A stretch of 64,000 nt of DNA from Arbacia lixula. Its lineage: Eukaryota; Echinodermata; Echinoidea; Arbacioida; Arbaciidae. Location of the stretch: NCBI GenBank assembly GCA_963669155.1, contig OZ022591.1, forward strand, positions 20,928,504 to 20,992,503, written 5' to 3'. Below are positions 12,333 through 25,565 of this stretch, one piece after another (positions within the stretch are counted from its first letter, which is position 1; each line of letters opens with the position of its first letter). The notes beneath the pieces were generated by a model. The model saw only the letters and a list, made by a program, of their open reading frames with translations, had not been told where the DNA came from and made no database searches. A program made the translations under genes and the position numbers.

Positions 12333-12847
12333 TTTTGCAAGACTACTCCAGCAGGGAGATTAATCCTGGATCAGAATGTCAAGTGTCACACTTCAAGACT
12401 GTTCCAATCAATCACAATTTGTGGGTATGATCATCACCTGCACAGTATATTTAATCTGAGCCTGCCCCTTCACCCCGAAACCAGGGTCTGATATGCAAGA
12501 CTATCAATGTATGATATTATTCCTATTCACAGAATGATAAGGGTTACTTATGTACAACCAAATGATTAACATTTTCTGAAATAATTTACTACAGATAGGT
12601 TGTCCATGTCAGAAACTAACCTTTACTCATGTAAATTACACCCAAAGGTCTGTTTTAGCAAGACTAACTATATCATGGATCCCTCGTCACAGTATGCTAA
12701 AGTTACAATGTAATGACTAACATTGTTTGGTCTAATTCACTACATATTAGCTTGTCATGTCAGAAACTGACCCTTACCCTTCTAGATTGCAGCCTCAGGT
12801 CTGATTTTGCAGACTAGCCTGCAGGGCGGATAATCCTGTGCAGTATG
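12333..12847 (+). repeat. Diverged ~155-bp tandem repeat, about 3.3 units
   Basis: The block 'TTGCAAGACTA...GGATAATCCT...CAGAATG' recurs near 12335, 12493, 12652 and 12803 (spacings about 158, 159, 151). Units two and three also share TTGTCATGTCAGAAACTGAC-like and AAGGTCTGTTTT-like blocks. It stops exactly at the TTAA of the next MITE. Confidence 0.7.
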
Positions 12848-13350
12848 TTAAAGGGGAAGTTCACCCTGAAATTATTTTGGTTTCAATAAAAAGAGACAAA
12901 TGAAAGAAACATATGAGTGAAGGTTTGATGAAAATCGGTCAAAGGAAAAGAAAGTTATTTGATTTTAAAGTTTTGATTTTGTGACGTCACGTGCGAGGTG
13001 CTCTCCCATATGTTGTGTACAAAATAAGTCGATAAATTGCTTTTTTCCCTGTTTTTGACAACGGAATGATTTTTTTGTACAGGTATGTGTGTAAAAACGT
13101 ACTTCTGATAATGTGTCAAACGCACGAGTAAAAGGATGCATACCTTTGTGAGAAAATGCACATTTTCGAAAAAAAGTGTACACAACATATGGGAGAGCAC
13201 CTCGCATGTGACGTCACAAAATTAAAACTTTAAAATCAAATAACTTCCTTTTCCTTTGACCGATTTTCGTCAAACCTTCACTCATATATTTCTTTCATTT
13301 GCCTCTTTTTATTGAAACCAAAATAATTTCAGGGTGAACTTCCCCTTTAA
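12848..13350. mobile_element. TTAA-flanked MITE with long inverted repeats
   Basis: TTAA, then AGGGGAAGTTCACCCTGAAA on the left and the complement TTTCAGGGTGAACTTCCCCT, then TTAA on the right. The arms stay complementary for about 190 bases, including TGTGACGTCACGTGCGAGG against its mirror. No coding frame. The type is familiar in echinoid DNA, from general knowledge. Confidence 0.88.
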
Positions 13351-14324
13351 GTGTAATCGGATCCCCTCACTGGCTAGACAACTCATGTCCTTAGCTGAAC
13401 TTCAGCTGACCTTCTCGGGGCTGGCCTGGGCTGGCCTGACTGCTGCAGACCATTGAGCTATTAGTATCATCACTGACCCATGCACTGACCACTGGTCAGA
13501 CTGGGCAAAGTGGGGCAGAATCTACCCCCCTTTCAGACACAGCTTTTAACACACCATGTAATGAGCTGAGGCCTGTCACCTTTTAGATGAACTGTACGGC
13601 CATAGGCAGCCGTGTTCACACAAGGGATTACTATCGTTCTGAAGTCTGTTCTTACGGTAGGATAACAAGTGAAAGTGTGATGAATAAAACCGCCTCTAGC
13701 AGGTGGTCTTTCTGATGCAGGTGTTCATTATCAAAAAGCTATTAATCAAATTAACTGGTTCTATATCAGTTAGTGTTCTATGTTCAAATATACATGTAGT
13801 TCCCTGTAATCAAATTATGTTGCAAGGTTCTAAATTCATGCTATGTAAATTCCCCCTAAATATACTATGTGTGATAATCTCATTTCTAAACACCATGTAC
13901 GAGTACATGTATATGAAACAAATTTGGGGCAAGTGGCCAATTCTATCGTTGGAAAATTTCCATTTAATAAGCATTTGTACACACATCAACATTTCTACAT
14001 GGTATGTAAACTACCTTGTTGTGCGTGTGTGAAAGGGGCTGAGGGTGGTCAGGGGACTCTACTGAGGTGTGTACATGCAGGTATGGGGTCAGATTTCACA
14101 ACAAAGGTCTATGTTGGGTGCAGACTCTGAGGCAGGGCGGGTAGCCTTGGGTGTCCCAGCAGGTGGGAGGGGCGAGGAGGTAGACAGGAATGCAGAGGGT
14201 TGTGAGAGTGTATCACCCTGGTCTGGTTTCAGGCTTAGCCAGCTGAGTCTAGCTAGGGTAACCTGGCTTCCATGCTGTGGGACTTTTCTGATCCTAACTG
14301 ATAAACAGAGTCTAGTACTCTAAG
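13351..14324. other. No gene seen
   Basis: Unique-looking sequence between the TTAA MITE and the ACGCGT-rich pair. Confidence 0.55.
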
Positions 14325-14692
14325 GGTGTGTTTATCAACTCTTTTTTGGGGAGAATAAAGGTTTCCAAACGCGTTTAGATTTTTTTAAAAGCGTTTCAGG
14401 GAGTTGATAAACGCAAAGGTGTTTTGATTATGGGGTTCGGAAAGCTGTTTTGAAACACGCAAATTTGTATGATCCTAAACGCGTTTAAACCAGAAACGTG
14501 TTTAAAGAAGGGAGATAAATGCAAAGCTGTTTTGAAACGCGTTTAAACCACATGTTTTCGGTGACAAGGCCGGTTTTCAACTTGGGCGATCGAGTTGATA
14601 AATGCACCGTTTTTTTAAACGCGTTTGGAAAAGTGTTCGTAAAGGCCTTTGGAAACGCGTTTAAATTTCTGAAAAGTTGATAAACACAGCCT
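14325..14692 (+). mobile_element. ACGCGT-rich element, forward copy
   Basis: Starts GTGTGTTTATCAACTC and ends AAAAGTTGATAAACACAGCC, inverted ends of about 18 bases. Inside, the palindrome AAACGCGTTT or close variants occurs about five times, with AGTTGATAAACGC blocks between. No coding frame. An inverted relative lies 290 bases away. Confidence 0.8.
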
Positions 14693-14980
14693 AAGACTAT
14701 TCACTGTATCAGTCTTCTCTTTTCTTAGGCTGTGTTTGGACGAGGCAGACAAGGAATTGAGAATGATTAGTCTACTGCAGCCAGACCTATTTATTGAATA
14801 TTATAATCAGAATTATATATGTCCCACAGCCTGGGAGCCAGGCTAGCATGCAAGCACTGTCCTTGTCCTTCAGACAGCAGAGAGGAGAAGGAAGGGGTGG
14901 CAGGTTATCATACCTACCCAGCTTCTACTATAGATTAATTTTCAAGCACAACCCTTGTCATTTAGTCAGCAGAGGCCGTG

Positions 14981-15302
14981 TTTATCAACTTTTCAGAAAT
15001 TTAAAGGCGTTTCCAATGGCCTTTACGAACGCGTTTCCAAACGCGTTTCCAAACGTGTTTAAAAAACCATGCGTTTATCAACTCGATCGCCCATGTCGAA
15101 AACCGGCCTTGTCAGCTTTGCGTTTATCTCGCTTCTTTAAACGCGTTTAGGATCGTACAAATTTGCGTGTTTTAAAACAGCTTTCCAAACCCTCTAATCA
15201 AAACACCTTTGCGTTTATCAACTCGTTTAAACGCGTTTAAAAATTTTTTTAACGCGTTTGGAAACCTTAATTCTACCCCAAAAAGAGTTGATAAACACGC
15301 CC
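14981..15302 (-). mobile_element. ACGCGT-rich element, inverted copy
   Basis: The reverse-oriented relative of 14325-14692: GGCCGTGTTTATCAACTTTT at the left, AGAGTTGATAAACACGCCC at the right, sharing ATCGAGTTGATAAATGCACC-like and AAGGCCGGTTTTC blocks. ACGCGT again occurs about five times. Confidence 0.8.
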
Positions 15303-16988
15303 AGAGACAGAAAGGAAAGAGCCAGGTTAGCATAGGCAGCCTAGGTTCGTCTGCATTAGGATTAGAGCACAAGGATTAGAGTAAATGTCCATGCTTACAA
15401 TCAATATTCAGGCAGAGCAAATATTTTACCCTACTATAATGTGTTTACATTTCATATCCATTCTTATTAACAGTGTATATCTGAAATCAGAATTTCATTA
15501 GGGACAAAATATTAAGATGAGAACAAGATAGACATCAAAACAGAGGAGGGGGAGGAAGTCATCAAGAGGGTGAGGGGTCAAGGGGCTCGTCAGGAAAGAG
15601 AACACAGAAGGAAAGAGGGGGTGGAATAGAAATAAAAAGGGAAATATATGATAAGGGTCATGCGCGTGATAGAACGCAAAGGAAGGAGACTGAAAGGAAT
15701 TTACAACAACCACAGCATCTGAGGTCATAATGAGCTACTGATATAATCAACAGACTAGAGTCTCAGTTTCCGTGACAACATGTATCTGGCTACCTCACAA
15801 TGCCATGATCAGGCGATGGAAGCTTCAGAAATCCTAGTTAATACGTATCCATGTTCATGAGCGATGATTTGAATTAATGAAAGCGTAGAGCTATATAGAG
15901 ATATGATCTCATAACAAAGATGATATCATGGAGAGGGATGATAGGGAATCAGGTGCAATGCGATGATGCGGATGTCGCTATGGTAACAGTGATGAAATCA
16001 AGCGAGGGAAAATGGCTGGCACGGAGTTGAGCGAGAAGTAGGAGGGACATAGAATGGGGTAGAGAAAAAAAATTAACAGGGGGAGTGAGAGAGTGGGAGG
16101 GAGGGAGCAGGAGAAGAGGGAAAAAAGGAGAAGAAGGGAGGGGGTGAGGAAGATGTTGGACAAGTGAAGAGATACTTTAAGTTTTAAGATATGATTATTG
16201 AGAAAGAAAGAATAGGATAGATTGAGGAGAAGGACGAGGAAAGAGAGAGGGAGAGGGAGAGAGAGGAAAATAGAGATGAGGAAACATAGACAGAAAGAGG
16301 CAAGAGGGAGAGAGAGAAGAAGAGATGAGAGACAGAGAGAGAATGGGGGAGAAGACAAGGAGAGGAGGAGAGAGAATGAGCAAGAGAACAGGGCAGCATG
16401 AATGGGGCGTGTGAGAGAATCGGAAGCAGATGAGTGCGATAAATGGCAGCCAATGTGCAGTGTAACGCCGAATATCCCTTTCGGATGGCGAATGATTAAC
16501 TCGGTATGAGATATGAGACGGAGGTATCTCGGTAAATCAAAAGGATGTCGGGAGGCAATGCCAGGGGATAAATAATTTAGCGGGAAAGGAAATCGAGATG
16601 ATATTGAGAATCTAGCTGTGGATGTCCTTTTTTCATAGATTTATGAATTAAATTGGAACAGGAATGTCCTGCTATGAATTTGTGATTCATCTTATTCTGT
16701 CAATTCGAAATCAGGCCAATATATTGAGTTATTATTTTAAGACAAAGAGGTGTTCATACCATTAATACAAGCAATGCAACCAAGAAGTATGGCAGGAATT
16801 TAGGGATAAATGTATATCAGTTCATGAATACATGGTAGTACGCACTTGTGAGCCAGGTTACATGTGCATGAGAATAAAAGAAATATGAGCATAGATGCAC
16901 AAGTATGTTAACTATCAGCAAAGGTCATCAATCCTATGATTTTCATTCAAATTGGAGAGAAAAACTCATGTGAGTTACCTAGCTACAA
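15303..16988. other. No gene seen
   Basis: Unique AT-rich DNA around the polypurine tract. Confidence 0.55.
16075..16385 (+). repeat. Degenerate polypurine tract
   Basis: GA/GGA-rich DNA with few pyrimidines. No unit length dominates. Confidence 0.85.
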
Positions 16989-17010
16989 TAGTAATAATAA
17001 TAATAATTTC

Positions 17011-17064
<54 letters not shown>

Positions 17065-17065
17065 C

Positions 17066-17105
<40 letters not shown>

Positions 17106-17159
17106 TAATAATAATAATAATAATAATTATAATAATTTAATATTAATAATAATAATAAT
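16989..17159 (+). repeat. (AAT)n microsatellite
   Basis: About 55 AAT units with rare CAT/GAT/TTC changes, abutting the AGCGCT repeat at 17160. Confidence 0.96.
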
Positions 17160-17432
17160 GAATAATCGGTTCTTATATAGCGCTTTTCTAGTACAAAGTA
17201 TTACCCAAAGCGCTCAAATCACGTGTCATTTCTTCTACACACATCTTATTAGCATTGTGTGCTTCACTAGATTCCCCCAGAGAAGGACCCATAAACCTAG
17301 CATTGCATTCACTCCATGTACAGTCCATCACCAGCTGACCAGCACAAAGATCTACCTGTGGGTCCACACTAACAATTCCACCATTGGAGCAACAACAAAC
17401 TACTTGAGATGGATATCATCATTGAAACGCGG
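17160..17432 (-). repeat. Dispersed repeat with ATATAGCGCTTTTC head next to (AAT)n
   Basis: TTATATAGCGCTTTTCTAGT and ACCCAAAGCGCTCAAATCAC belong to a repeat type common in marine invertebrates and are usually found beside (AAT)n, as here. This looks like a SINE-like element whose tail, on the minus strand, is the microsatellite. The rest (CACTCCATGTACAGTCCATC) is non-coding. Confidence 0.55.
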
Positions 17433-18039
17433 CCTCGGTGCCACATTTTGAATGTATAATATAAGAGTTAGATATAATAGATGTTGTACAATATCTGCAG
17501 AGCAATGGTGAGCTACAGTCTCTACAGCTACATGTATCAAGAAATAATTGTTGACCACCAGTCCCTCAAAGAAAAGTACTAAATACACCCATTAGATGGG
17601 TTCATTGGAGCAACCATGCATCATACAGTAAGTGTTTATCCTCGTATCGCAATTAAGCCCAGCAAATGCACTGTGTTCCCAGGATTATAACTAGAAATTG
17701 TATCAGAAAAGCTAACTTACAAAACAGGATTAACCCTCACATTACCAGGTCTTGAAAAACTGCATAGTATACTGTACATCATCATGCTGATTAAGCTAAA
17801 AACAAAGGATGGTGCTTTATGATGGTGGTATAATCAGCTACAGGTAGATATGAAGGAAAGCCCAGAATTGCAGGGATCGTTCACTTATATTAATTGGATC
17901 GGGCGCACGGTCGGTTTTGGCCTCTACTCGGGGAGCTAATAATGGCTAGCGTTCATCATAAATAATTAAGCAGCGATGGCTACGGCAAAGAAGTGACCAA
18001 AGACCTTCAATCTCAATTACTCAATGCATTAGCAATTCA

Positions 18040-18220
18040 GCATGGAAGAGGAGGGGGAAGGGGGGAAAGAGGGAGTGGGAAGGTGGGAGGGAGAAAGAGA
18101 GCAGGAGAGAGAGGGAGGAGTATGCACGCATGGAAAGAGACAGAGAGAGACAGCGAATGTAACAGATGAAGGAAAAGTGAGAGGGGAGACACAGAGATGC
18201 GAAGAGAGAGAGAGAGAGAC

Positions 18221-18258
<38 letters not shown>

Positions 18259-18365
18259 CCAGACACACACATGCATGGAGAGAGACAGCGAATGTAATAG
18301 ATGAAGGGAAAGTGAGAGGGGAGAGACAGAGAAGGGGAAGGAGATAGACAGAGAGACAACAAGTC
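18040..18365 (+). repeat. Purine-rich region with ~130-bp duplication
   Basis: AGAGAGACAGCGAATGTAAC...GAAGG...AGTGAGAGGGGAGA occurs at about 18146 and again at about 18281. A (GACA)n run lies between (18223-18256). Confidence 0.75.
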
Positions 18366-19528
18366 ACACACCAAAAGTGTGGAAAGGAGAGAGAAGACAG
18401 AGTACAGTGTACCGTAGGTGTGCACTGCGTATGAGGGTGGGCAGTTCCCCATTCAACAAATTATCACTAATTTGTCAACTGGCAGCCATAAATTGCCTCC
18501 ACTTTGAGTGAGTTAATGAGGGAGGAGACCAGGGTGTGCATCCACCCATCCAAGGTGAATTAGCAAGGTGGATTGGGGGGCATTCTCCTCATGGCGCCAT
18601 AGCAACTCTCAATGCTACCACACACAACCCTGAAGAAAGGCCACTCAAGGGGAGACAAGGAAATAAGGAATGTGGCCTTTATAAGAAGACCAGTCTGAAT
18701 GAACAGAAAACCTTACTACAGGTTTCATTGAGAAACACGGTTCAAGGAACACAAGACATGGAGTGTTTTCATACAGGTGGTGGCTGAATACGCTGGAGCA
18801 GGTTACATCTAACTGACATTCGCCACCCTAGCTACATGTATGATACATATTGAATGTTACAGGGGCGTTTGTGCTGAGAAATTTTTCAAGTGTGAATCCT
18901 TAGAGTTCTGAAAAATGTTCCCTTCAAGCTGCAAGTTGAAGAGTGCTTGTATATTATCACTCACATGAAGATGTTTAGTTTAAAGCCAATGGGGTTTTCA
19001 AGGCTTGGTACTGAGAGGGTTGTTTGATCTGTGGAACAATCTGGTGTCAATGGTGACAATGGCATTCATGCTGAGAGCGATCACTTCATAGCAAGCCGTC
19101 ATTGTTTTCGCTATACCATCAAAGCAGCTGAAATCTCCTGGATCAGCAGCAGTGAGAGACAAAACAAAACCAATACAAACTAAACGCTTGACACATCAGC
19201 TACCACACGTCAATCAGGTCTGAGAGAAAGCCAACCAAATATGAAGTCACGGGGTGTAACGCTGAACACTACCAGAGAAGGCCATCCCATTTCCCCACCG
19301 TCAGTCCCACAACCTTTAAAGCGTGTCCTTGTCTCGGCTAGCAAAAAAAACGTTAATAAAAGAAATAGACAATGTGGAAGGGAAAAATCATGATCAGGCT
19401 TGTCTCATCAAGTATAGGCACACGCCGCCCAGAAGGCTGATCAAAATGGCATTGCTGAAATTACCCACAAAGTCACGCTTACTGCCGTCATTAACAAAAA
19501 AAAGTGCTCTGTGATACAATTAATTGGT

Positions 19529-19567
<39 letters not shown>

Positions 19568-19571
19568 CACA
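19529..19571 (+). repeat. (GA)n/(GACA)n microsatellite
   Basis: GA run of about 25 bases passing into GACA repeats. Confidence 0.93.
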
Positions 19572-20270
19572 GGGTGAGAAGAGAAAAGCTCTCAAGGCTC
19601 ACTATTATTGTCAATAACAATGCATAAGTCATTGTACTTTTACGGCTTTGGTCGCCCAAGGCGTGGACTGAATGTAAATTGAAAAACACTAGTTTTACAT
19701 AGTGACAAGTCAAAAAACTTTTTCATTAATTAATACCTTCCTGAAATATTATGAATCAAACTGCTGCAGACGTTGCAATGTGACTGTCTCTGAATATTGA
19801 ATTTATTTCCCTCTTAAATGGACAAACAGTTTAAAAATGCCACAGTTGCAAATCAAATAGAAATAGAACTTGCTCTTGACAGAAACAACAAAAACTAGGA
19901 TGTAAATATGGCTAATTTAAGAACAAATCTCACCAGTGACTCATCTTAGATTTTTTTTCCCAAAGGTACGTGTAAATGCTGTCACATCTCTCGTTGTCCT
20001 GGAGGCATGGATATAGAGGGATCAAGACAAGAGTAATGCTGTGAAACAAGAAATTAAGTCAAACCAATTTGTCAGTTAAGACTTGCTATCTCGACTCAAT
20101 GCGTTTTACACTCCCACTCAAATTTGACTGGAAATGTCAGCGCAAGTTAAAGGGGGAAGAAAACCTTGAGAAAAGTTGAATATCATGAAATCAGAGAAAA
20201 GGACCAGGAACCACTTGAGGACCATCAGGAGAATAACATCACACCTCCTAACAACAAAAAAACATCATCT

Positions 20271-20488
20271 ATAAAGACCACCTCAGCGAAAAATAACATA
20301 TTTCTGCTGTCACCTGGGACATATTACATATAATAGGTTTTCAATTGTTGTAACTTACCATCAATGGTAACTACCTTGGCAACATCCAATAAGCTCTCTT
20401 TATAGCACATGCTGTCATGGTAATAACTATTGATGGCAGGTTACAATAATCGAAAACTCTATGCAAGATGACCATGAGAGGTCTTTAA
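20271..20488. mobile_element. Short inverted-repeat element, TTAA type
   Basis: The outer ends ATAAAGACCACCTC and GAGAGGTCTTTAA are related inverted repeats. The inner arms TTTTCAATTGTTGTAAC / GTTACAATAATCGAAAA and ACCATCAATGGTAACTACC pair well. No coding frame. The inner block resembles the elements at 51595 and 52796. Confidence 0.6.
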
Positions 20489-22853
20489 AAGCAGGTTTCA
20501 CTGTTATGATGCATGTTTCTATTTTCAGGCTGGTATGAAGGATACAACACCTTTAATGCCCAGCCTAGAGGGGCAAGAAGGCGTGGGTACTCTAAGAATC
20601 TCCTGCTGCTTCTATCTCACCCACCCACCTTGCGTAGGCACAGCATCCACCAAGACAATCAACATGCGTGGCAGGCACAGTACTGTGGCAACAACGTATC
20701 CCTCACAAAGCTAAAGTCTCCATGAAAAAGATGTGTTGCTTACAACAAAATGTTGGGTCGAGCATTTGTTCACAATGCACACAATGTCTGAAGGAGAGTA
20801 GCCTCAAATCCAGGCTATGTGGTCTGATTTGTTTAAGTCTATATGTCCAGACATAGTTGTGGTTGTGGCAGTGCACCAGAAAGAAGCAGATTTCAGAGCC
20901 TTGAACCGAGCCTAGAAAACCGAAGGAGATCTCTGTCTAGACTGGTGCTATAAAACTGGTCACGGCAGAGTACTTGTACTATACCGCGCTCGCTGGAAAG
21001 CATTCATCTAACATGCTAGCGATTGAATAGAGCCTACTGTGCTTGTAAAGAAGACATGAATAAAGATACTCATTAAAAATGGTTTGAAGACACAGCAGTA
21101 GTGTTTTTTAAGATGTTCCTTTAGCAGTAATTTTCTCTCATCATCTATACCTGGTATGAAGTTCTATAGACAAAGTCTTGAGATATGAAAATCAGTACAA
21201 TTCCCTCTCCACAAATTATCATTACTTATATATTCTTCCAAAAACCAAATCCTGTGGAATATTGGTACAGTCTCTCTTAATATTTTACACCTGAATGGAA
21301 AGAGACGAGCAAATTTAAGTCATGAAATGGTGATTGTTTTGAGTTCTTCATTCAATCCTTATCTCAGATAAATCAACCAGCAATATCCGTGGATCCTGCT
21401 GTTCAGTGCAATCCTAAATTTGCAGGGCTGAAATGCCACGGCTAAATTCATCAGCTCCAATAAAGTCTCATCTCACATCGACAGCAAAGGCATGCATTAG
21501 CCAATCACCACAAACAAATTAACCAATGTAGAAAAAGAGAGCTCGTAATGACACCGAAATGAAAGTAAAATATCTCGCTCAATTGACAATGAAATTGATA
21601 CATGCACATACCAGCAAGTTCATACTTGAATGTTCAATAAAAAGTATAATTCTCTTATGTATTTCTTCATAAATGGCACACATACACACGTCACAGAAGC
21701 TATTTATTCATCTAAACCATAAAAGATAGAAATTTGCTGGTTAATAAAAGGCTATTTTACTGCAGATATAAAAGGTTCAAGGCAATAGACAGGAGGTATA
21801 AATAAGTGCAAATTTAGAAGAAAACACCTGGAAGTTGGCAAAACTTAGTAGAAATTTCATTCCAAGGAAATCTGACTTAATCTTCATTGGTTCACAGCAT
21901 TCCTCAGTGTATATTCTACTATCTGCAGTCATACATGTATCTCCTTAACTCCTTAACAGGAAATCTTCAGTTAAACAAATATGTATTGTCCACAGATAGA
22001 ATTTGCACTGCAAATTGACTTTATGATTTGTTACTTCACAGCACGCACAGGGTGTGTGCGAGTAGTGCGTATGTAACAAAACAACGCTACATACACGTAC
22101 ATACATGTAAATGCCGGACTACAATTGTACACTCTTGAGCGTCAATGGGCGAGGCACAGAGAGACATGTGGTGAGCGAGCATTGAGAGAAGGAAAAGAGC
22201 GGGAGAAAGAGAGAAACAGGACTACAAATATAGGTGGGGCCCATCCCGCTACAATCATACGCCCACACAGCCGCATAGCAGTCGCTACAGCCAGTGTTGT
22301 GTGGCTTAGCTGGCACAAGAGAGAGGGAGAGAGAGAGACATGGGGTGTGTCTATAGCCAATTTTTCTCTTAACTCTTTGTGTGCCACATACAAATTTATT
22401 GATATTGATATTGCAATTTATTGTCCAATTGGAAATTTCATTTTCACTGGTTTACATTGATACAAATAAAGAATGTGACACCACACAAGGTACATATAAA
22501 CAGAAAGTACACACTAATCCCATAGAGGTACACTGTGGACGGCAATGAATGAGTTAAGATCAGTGCTTACAAGTTACGCTCAATCTTAACATTCATTCTA
22601 GAACCCACTGCTTTTATCCACAGAGATTGTACATGGCGAGTCGGCCGACATCATGTTATATGTCCTTGAATTTATTACCATTTGCACCCATATCCCGTTT
22701 TAAACACTCTGGTTCTGGCCAAGCATTGTACAGACAGATTGAAATACTGAATGAACAGGAGGGGTACATGGGGAGACAGAGTGAGAGAGAGAGAGGGGTT
22801 GGAGGATAAGAGTTACAGCCAGAAGGAGGGAAAGTAAAGACCCATACATAGAG
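20489..22853. other. No gene seen
   Basis: AT-rich, with a GA-containing patch near 22150-22345; no coding or repeat structure recognised. Confidence 0.55.
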
Positions 22854-22855
22854 AG

Positions 22856-22946
<91 letters not shown>

Positions 22947-22960
22947 GGGGGGGGGTGGGG
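22854..22960 (+). repeat. (GA)n microsatellite with G-run end
   Basis: About 86 bases of GA, then a run of about 11 Gs, T and five more Gs. Confidence 0.96.
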
Positions 22961-23264
22961 GCAGAAAAGAAGAGCTCATAGGATGGAGAGAGAGAGAGAA
23001 GGGGGTGATAGAGAGAAAGAGCTATAGACAGGGGGAGGACAGAAGAGAAGACAGGAAGAAGGCCATGGGAAGGAAAGAGAAATAGAAATACTGTTCATCC
23101 ATGAAGCCTACCATGAGACAAGCATGCATGCCATGCAGACATAATCTGCATTTCTAGAAGGAGAAGTTCAAGGATGGCCTGCAGATTTTATGCAGCATCT
23201 TTTGCTCCAGTGATGATTCGTTCCTTACCCTTCAATTGTACAGTGTGCAGTGTCTGCTGGCTAG

Positions 23265-23655
23265 CGTCAGGGATGGGGGAAGGCAGGGTCTGATAGCCAG
23301 CATAAGGGATGGGGCAGGGCAGGGGTGCGAGAGAGAGAAAGGGAGCTTGGTAGGGTACTAGTAGCTACACAGCCAGTATGTGTTGAAGGAAGGGAGTGTG
23401 CATTGAGGTGGTGCAGGATTCGGGATGGCAGAGGAGGGGACGGGCTAGTTGAGGAGGGGTATAGGACGGTTGGGTAGGGGTTGGGCGAAGGATGGGGGGG
23501 GGGGGGGGGGGGAGAAAGGAGGCTTCATAGGGTAGGTAGGTATAAGAGCTAGACAGACAGTATGTGCTGAAGGAAGGCATTCAGGTGGGACAGATTGTCT
23601 AGGAGGGTAGAGGATAGTTGGGGAGGGGTAAGACGGTTGGGGAGGGGTAGGTTAG
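23265..23655 (+). repeat. G-rich minisatellite-like region
   Basis: Two diverged ~180-base units are recognised by AGTATGTGTTGAAGGAAGG (about 23374) and AGTATGTGCTGAAGGAAGG (about 23560), with GAGGGGTAGGACGGTTGGG-like blocks and a run of about 22 Gs at 23491-23512. The plus strand has many GGG tracts. Confidence 0.65.
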
Positions 23656-25379
23656 AGCGAGATCTTGAAGGAAGGGAGATGCAGGAGGCAAATTTAGTGT
23701 CAAAATCATCAATGAAAAGGCAGCTTGTAACATGCATGTAGAAGTGGTGGACATAACATATGTTATCGCTGCATAACAGGGTCTAGCCGACAGGAACTCC
23801 CATTGACTTTACACACGACACAAAATGTAGACAATACAAGATGATGGTTGCATTTACATTGTCCGTACATGTACTCAGGTAAGGCTCGTATCATATTCAT
23901 TTGAGGATAACTGGCAAATTAATAAAATAATCATACGCAAATGATGTATATAAAGAAAAAACTTTGGTTTAGGTCCTGAACATGTGGACAATTTGAGGTA
24001 GACTTTCTTATGCCCGTGCCACAAAGACAGAATTTTCATAATCCAATTATCTCCTGCGACCACCCATCAGTGCTGCACTACTTCATTCACCAGATGGTAA
24101 GAGTTTCTATGATGGCGGCTTTCTTCACTGCAGCGTTGTCCCAACCTTTTCTGCGCATTCCTGCGATCTTTGCAACATATGCATGAATCAGCTGAGTGTG
24201 CTGGTAGGACAAAATAACCAATGACTTTGCTTTCACTCCTTTGTGGTATGACTAGTGTAAAAACGACTGTCTAGAGTATACTTCACGCACCTCTTTAATA
24301 CACAACTACATATACAGGTAGACAGCACTTTCACCTCAATTGTTCAGTACTATCTGTATCTCTTATGCTGGTTCATTATACTTACTGTTCTATTTAAATA
24401 TGCAGATTTATATACAGATTATTATTCCTCAATTCAAATAATAGTCCTCAATGCATTTAAATATTATACTGTGAACACATGAATATGCATGGACATGCAG
24501 AAGGAAAGTTACTGGCTGAGGTAGTTTCTTATACGTGGATGAATAAAATTAATTGAATGAAATGAAATGAAATGGAACTTTGACTGTAATGTGAGTGCTC
24601 TGCTTTTAACACTTGACACTTTATTCACGACGTGTGTGTATTTGCAATGGTGGTCTACATGTATGGTACATGTATATGTCAGATACAATGTGTAACATAT
24701 AATGATACTCCAGCAGGCAAATTAAAGAATGTCAAATAATTTCCATGGTTTCTTTTCTAGCATAGTTTCATTGCAATGAACACACAGAGCCATTTGTATT
24801 ATACTAAATACGAACGAATACAATTTCACAGGGGCGCTTTCGTTTGCTTTTTTTTTTTTTTTTTTGGGGGGGGAGAGCTCTATTATGCATGCGTGGGGGG
24901 GGGGGGAGGGGGGAATCACCCTGAGATCTTTGCTATCTACCAATACAAGGAGATGCAATGTCAGTTTAAAAACCAAACCGACAAACCTATTTTTAGTTTA
25001 CATAGTGCCACAATACGATTATGCACATTATCACTAATAAAAAAAAAAATAACACAGAAACAGTTCACATAAACGCATGTTATCTACGTACATTGAGACT
25101 CCTACTATTGTCAGACTAATGATCTGGTACTAGCCCACTGAAATCACAAAGTCATTTTATTCTGTGTTTCACTTCCAGTTTCCATCCTGAATGAAGGGAC
25201 AAGGAAATCCCATATCAAAATGGAAAATGATAACTAAGATGGTGAAGCTTTGAAACATGTACAAACATGCAACCAACTAGCAAATAGCTCACTTTTGATA
25301 TGTACACATATACTGCCTACTTCTGGGGTGTGCAGTTGTAGAATAGTTGGGGGAATCTCATACATACTAGACATACACC
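23656..25379. other. No gene seen
   Basis: AT-rich. A short (GAAAT)n run near 24553-24572 could be the tail of a decayed retroposon. Confidence 0.5.
24849..24915 (+). repeat. T-run then G-run, low complexity
   Basis: About 20 Ts followed by 8 Gs, then a second block of about 17 mainly G residues after CATGCGTG. Confidence 0.9.
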
Positions 25380-25565
25380 TACACTACAGCTCAAAGGAAT
25401 TGGCATAGGGAAAGGGAAAGGGCAGAAAGTGAAGGAACTGCAGTTTAAAACCGTGGTATATTTTGTTCAGTTCAGCATGAAACATAATGCTATTTAGGCT
25501 AAAGCATCGTGTCTCATGCTGAACTGGACAAAATATACCGCGGTTTTCCTTCGAGCTGGAGTGTA
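25380..25565. mobile_element. Palindromic TA-flanked MITE, copy 3 (shortened right arm)
   Basis: Starts TACACTACAGCTCAAAGG and ends CGAGCTGGAGTGTA. The right arm lacks the CCTTCCC...CCAATTCC block present in the other copies, so the element is 186 bases with unequal arms. Confidence 0.85.

Larger units (their letters stand above)
17433..20270. other. No gene seen
   Basis: Mostly unique sequence. The purine duplication and GA/GACA runs are listed separately. Confidence 0.55.

Noticed and set aside
16936-17451. 171-codon Asn-rich frame
   Set aside because: Mostly (AAT)n read as Asn; the remainder is the adjoining dispersed repeat.
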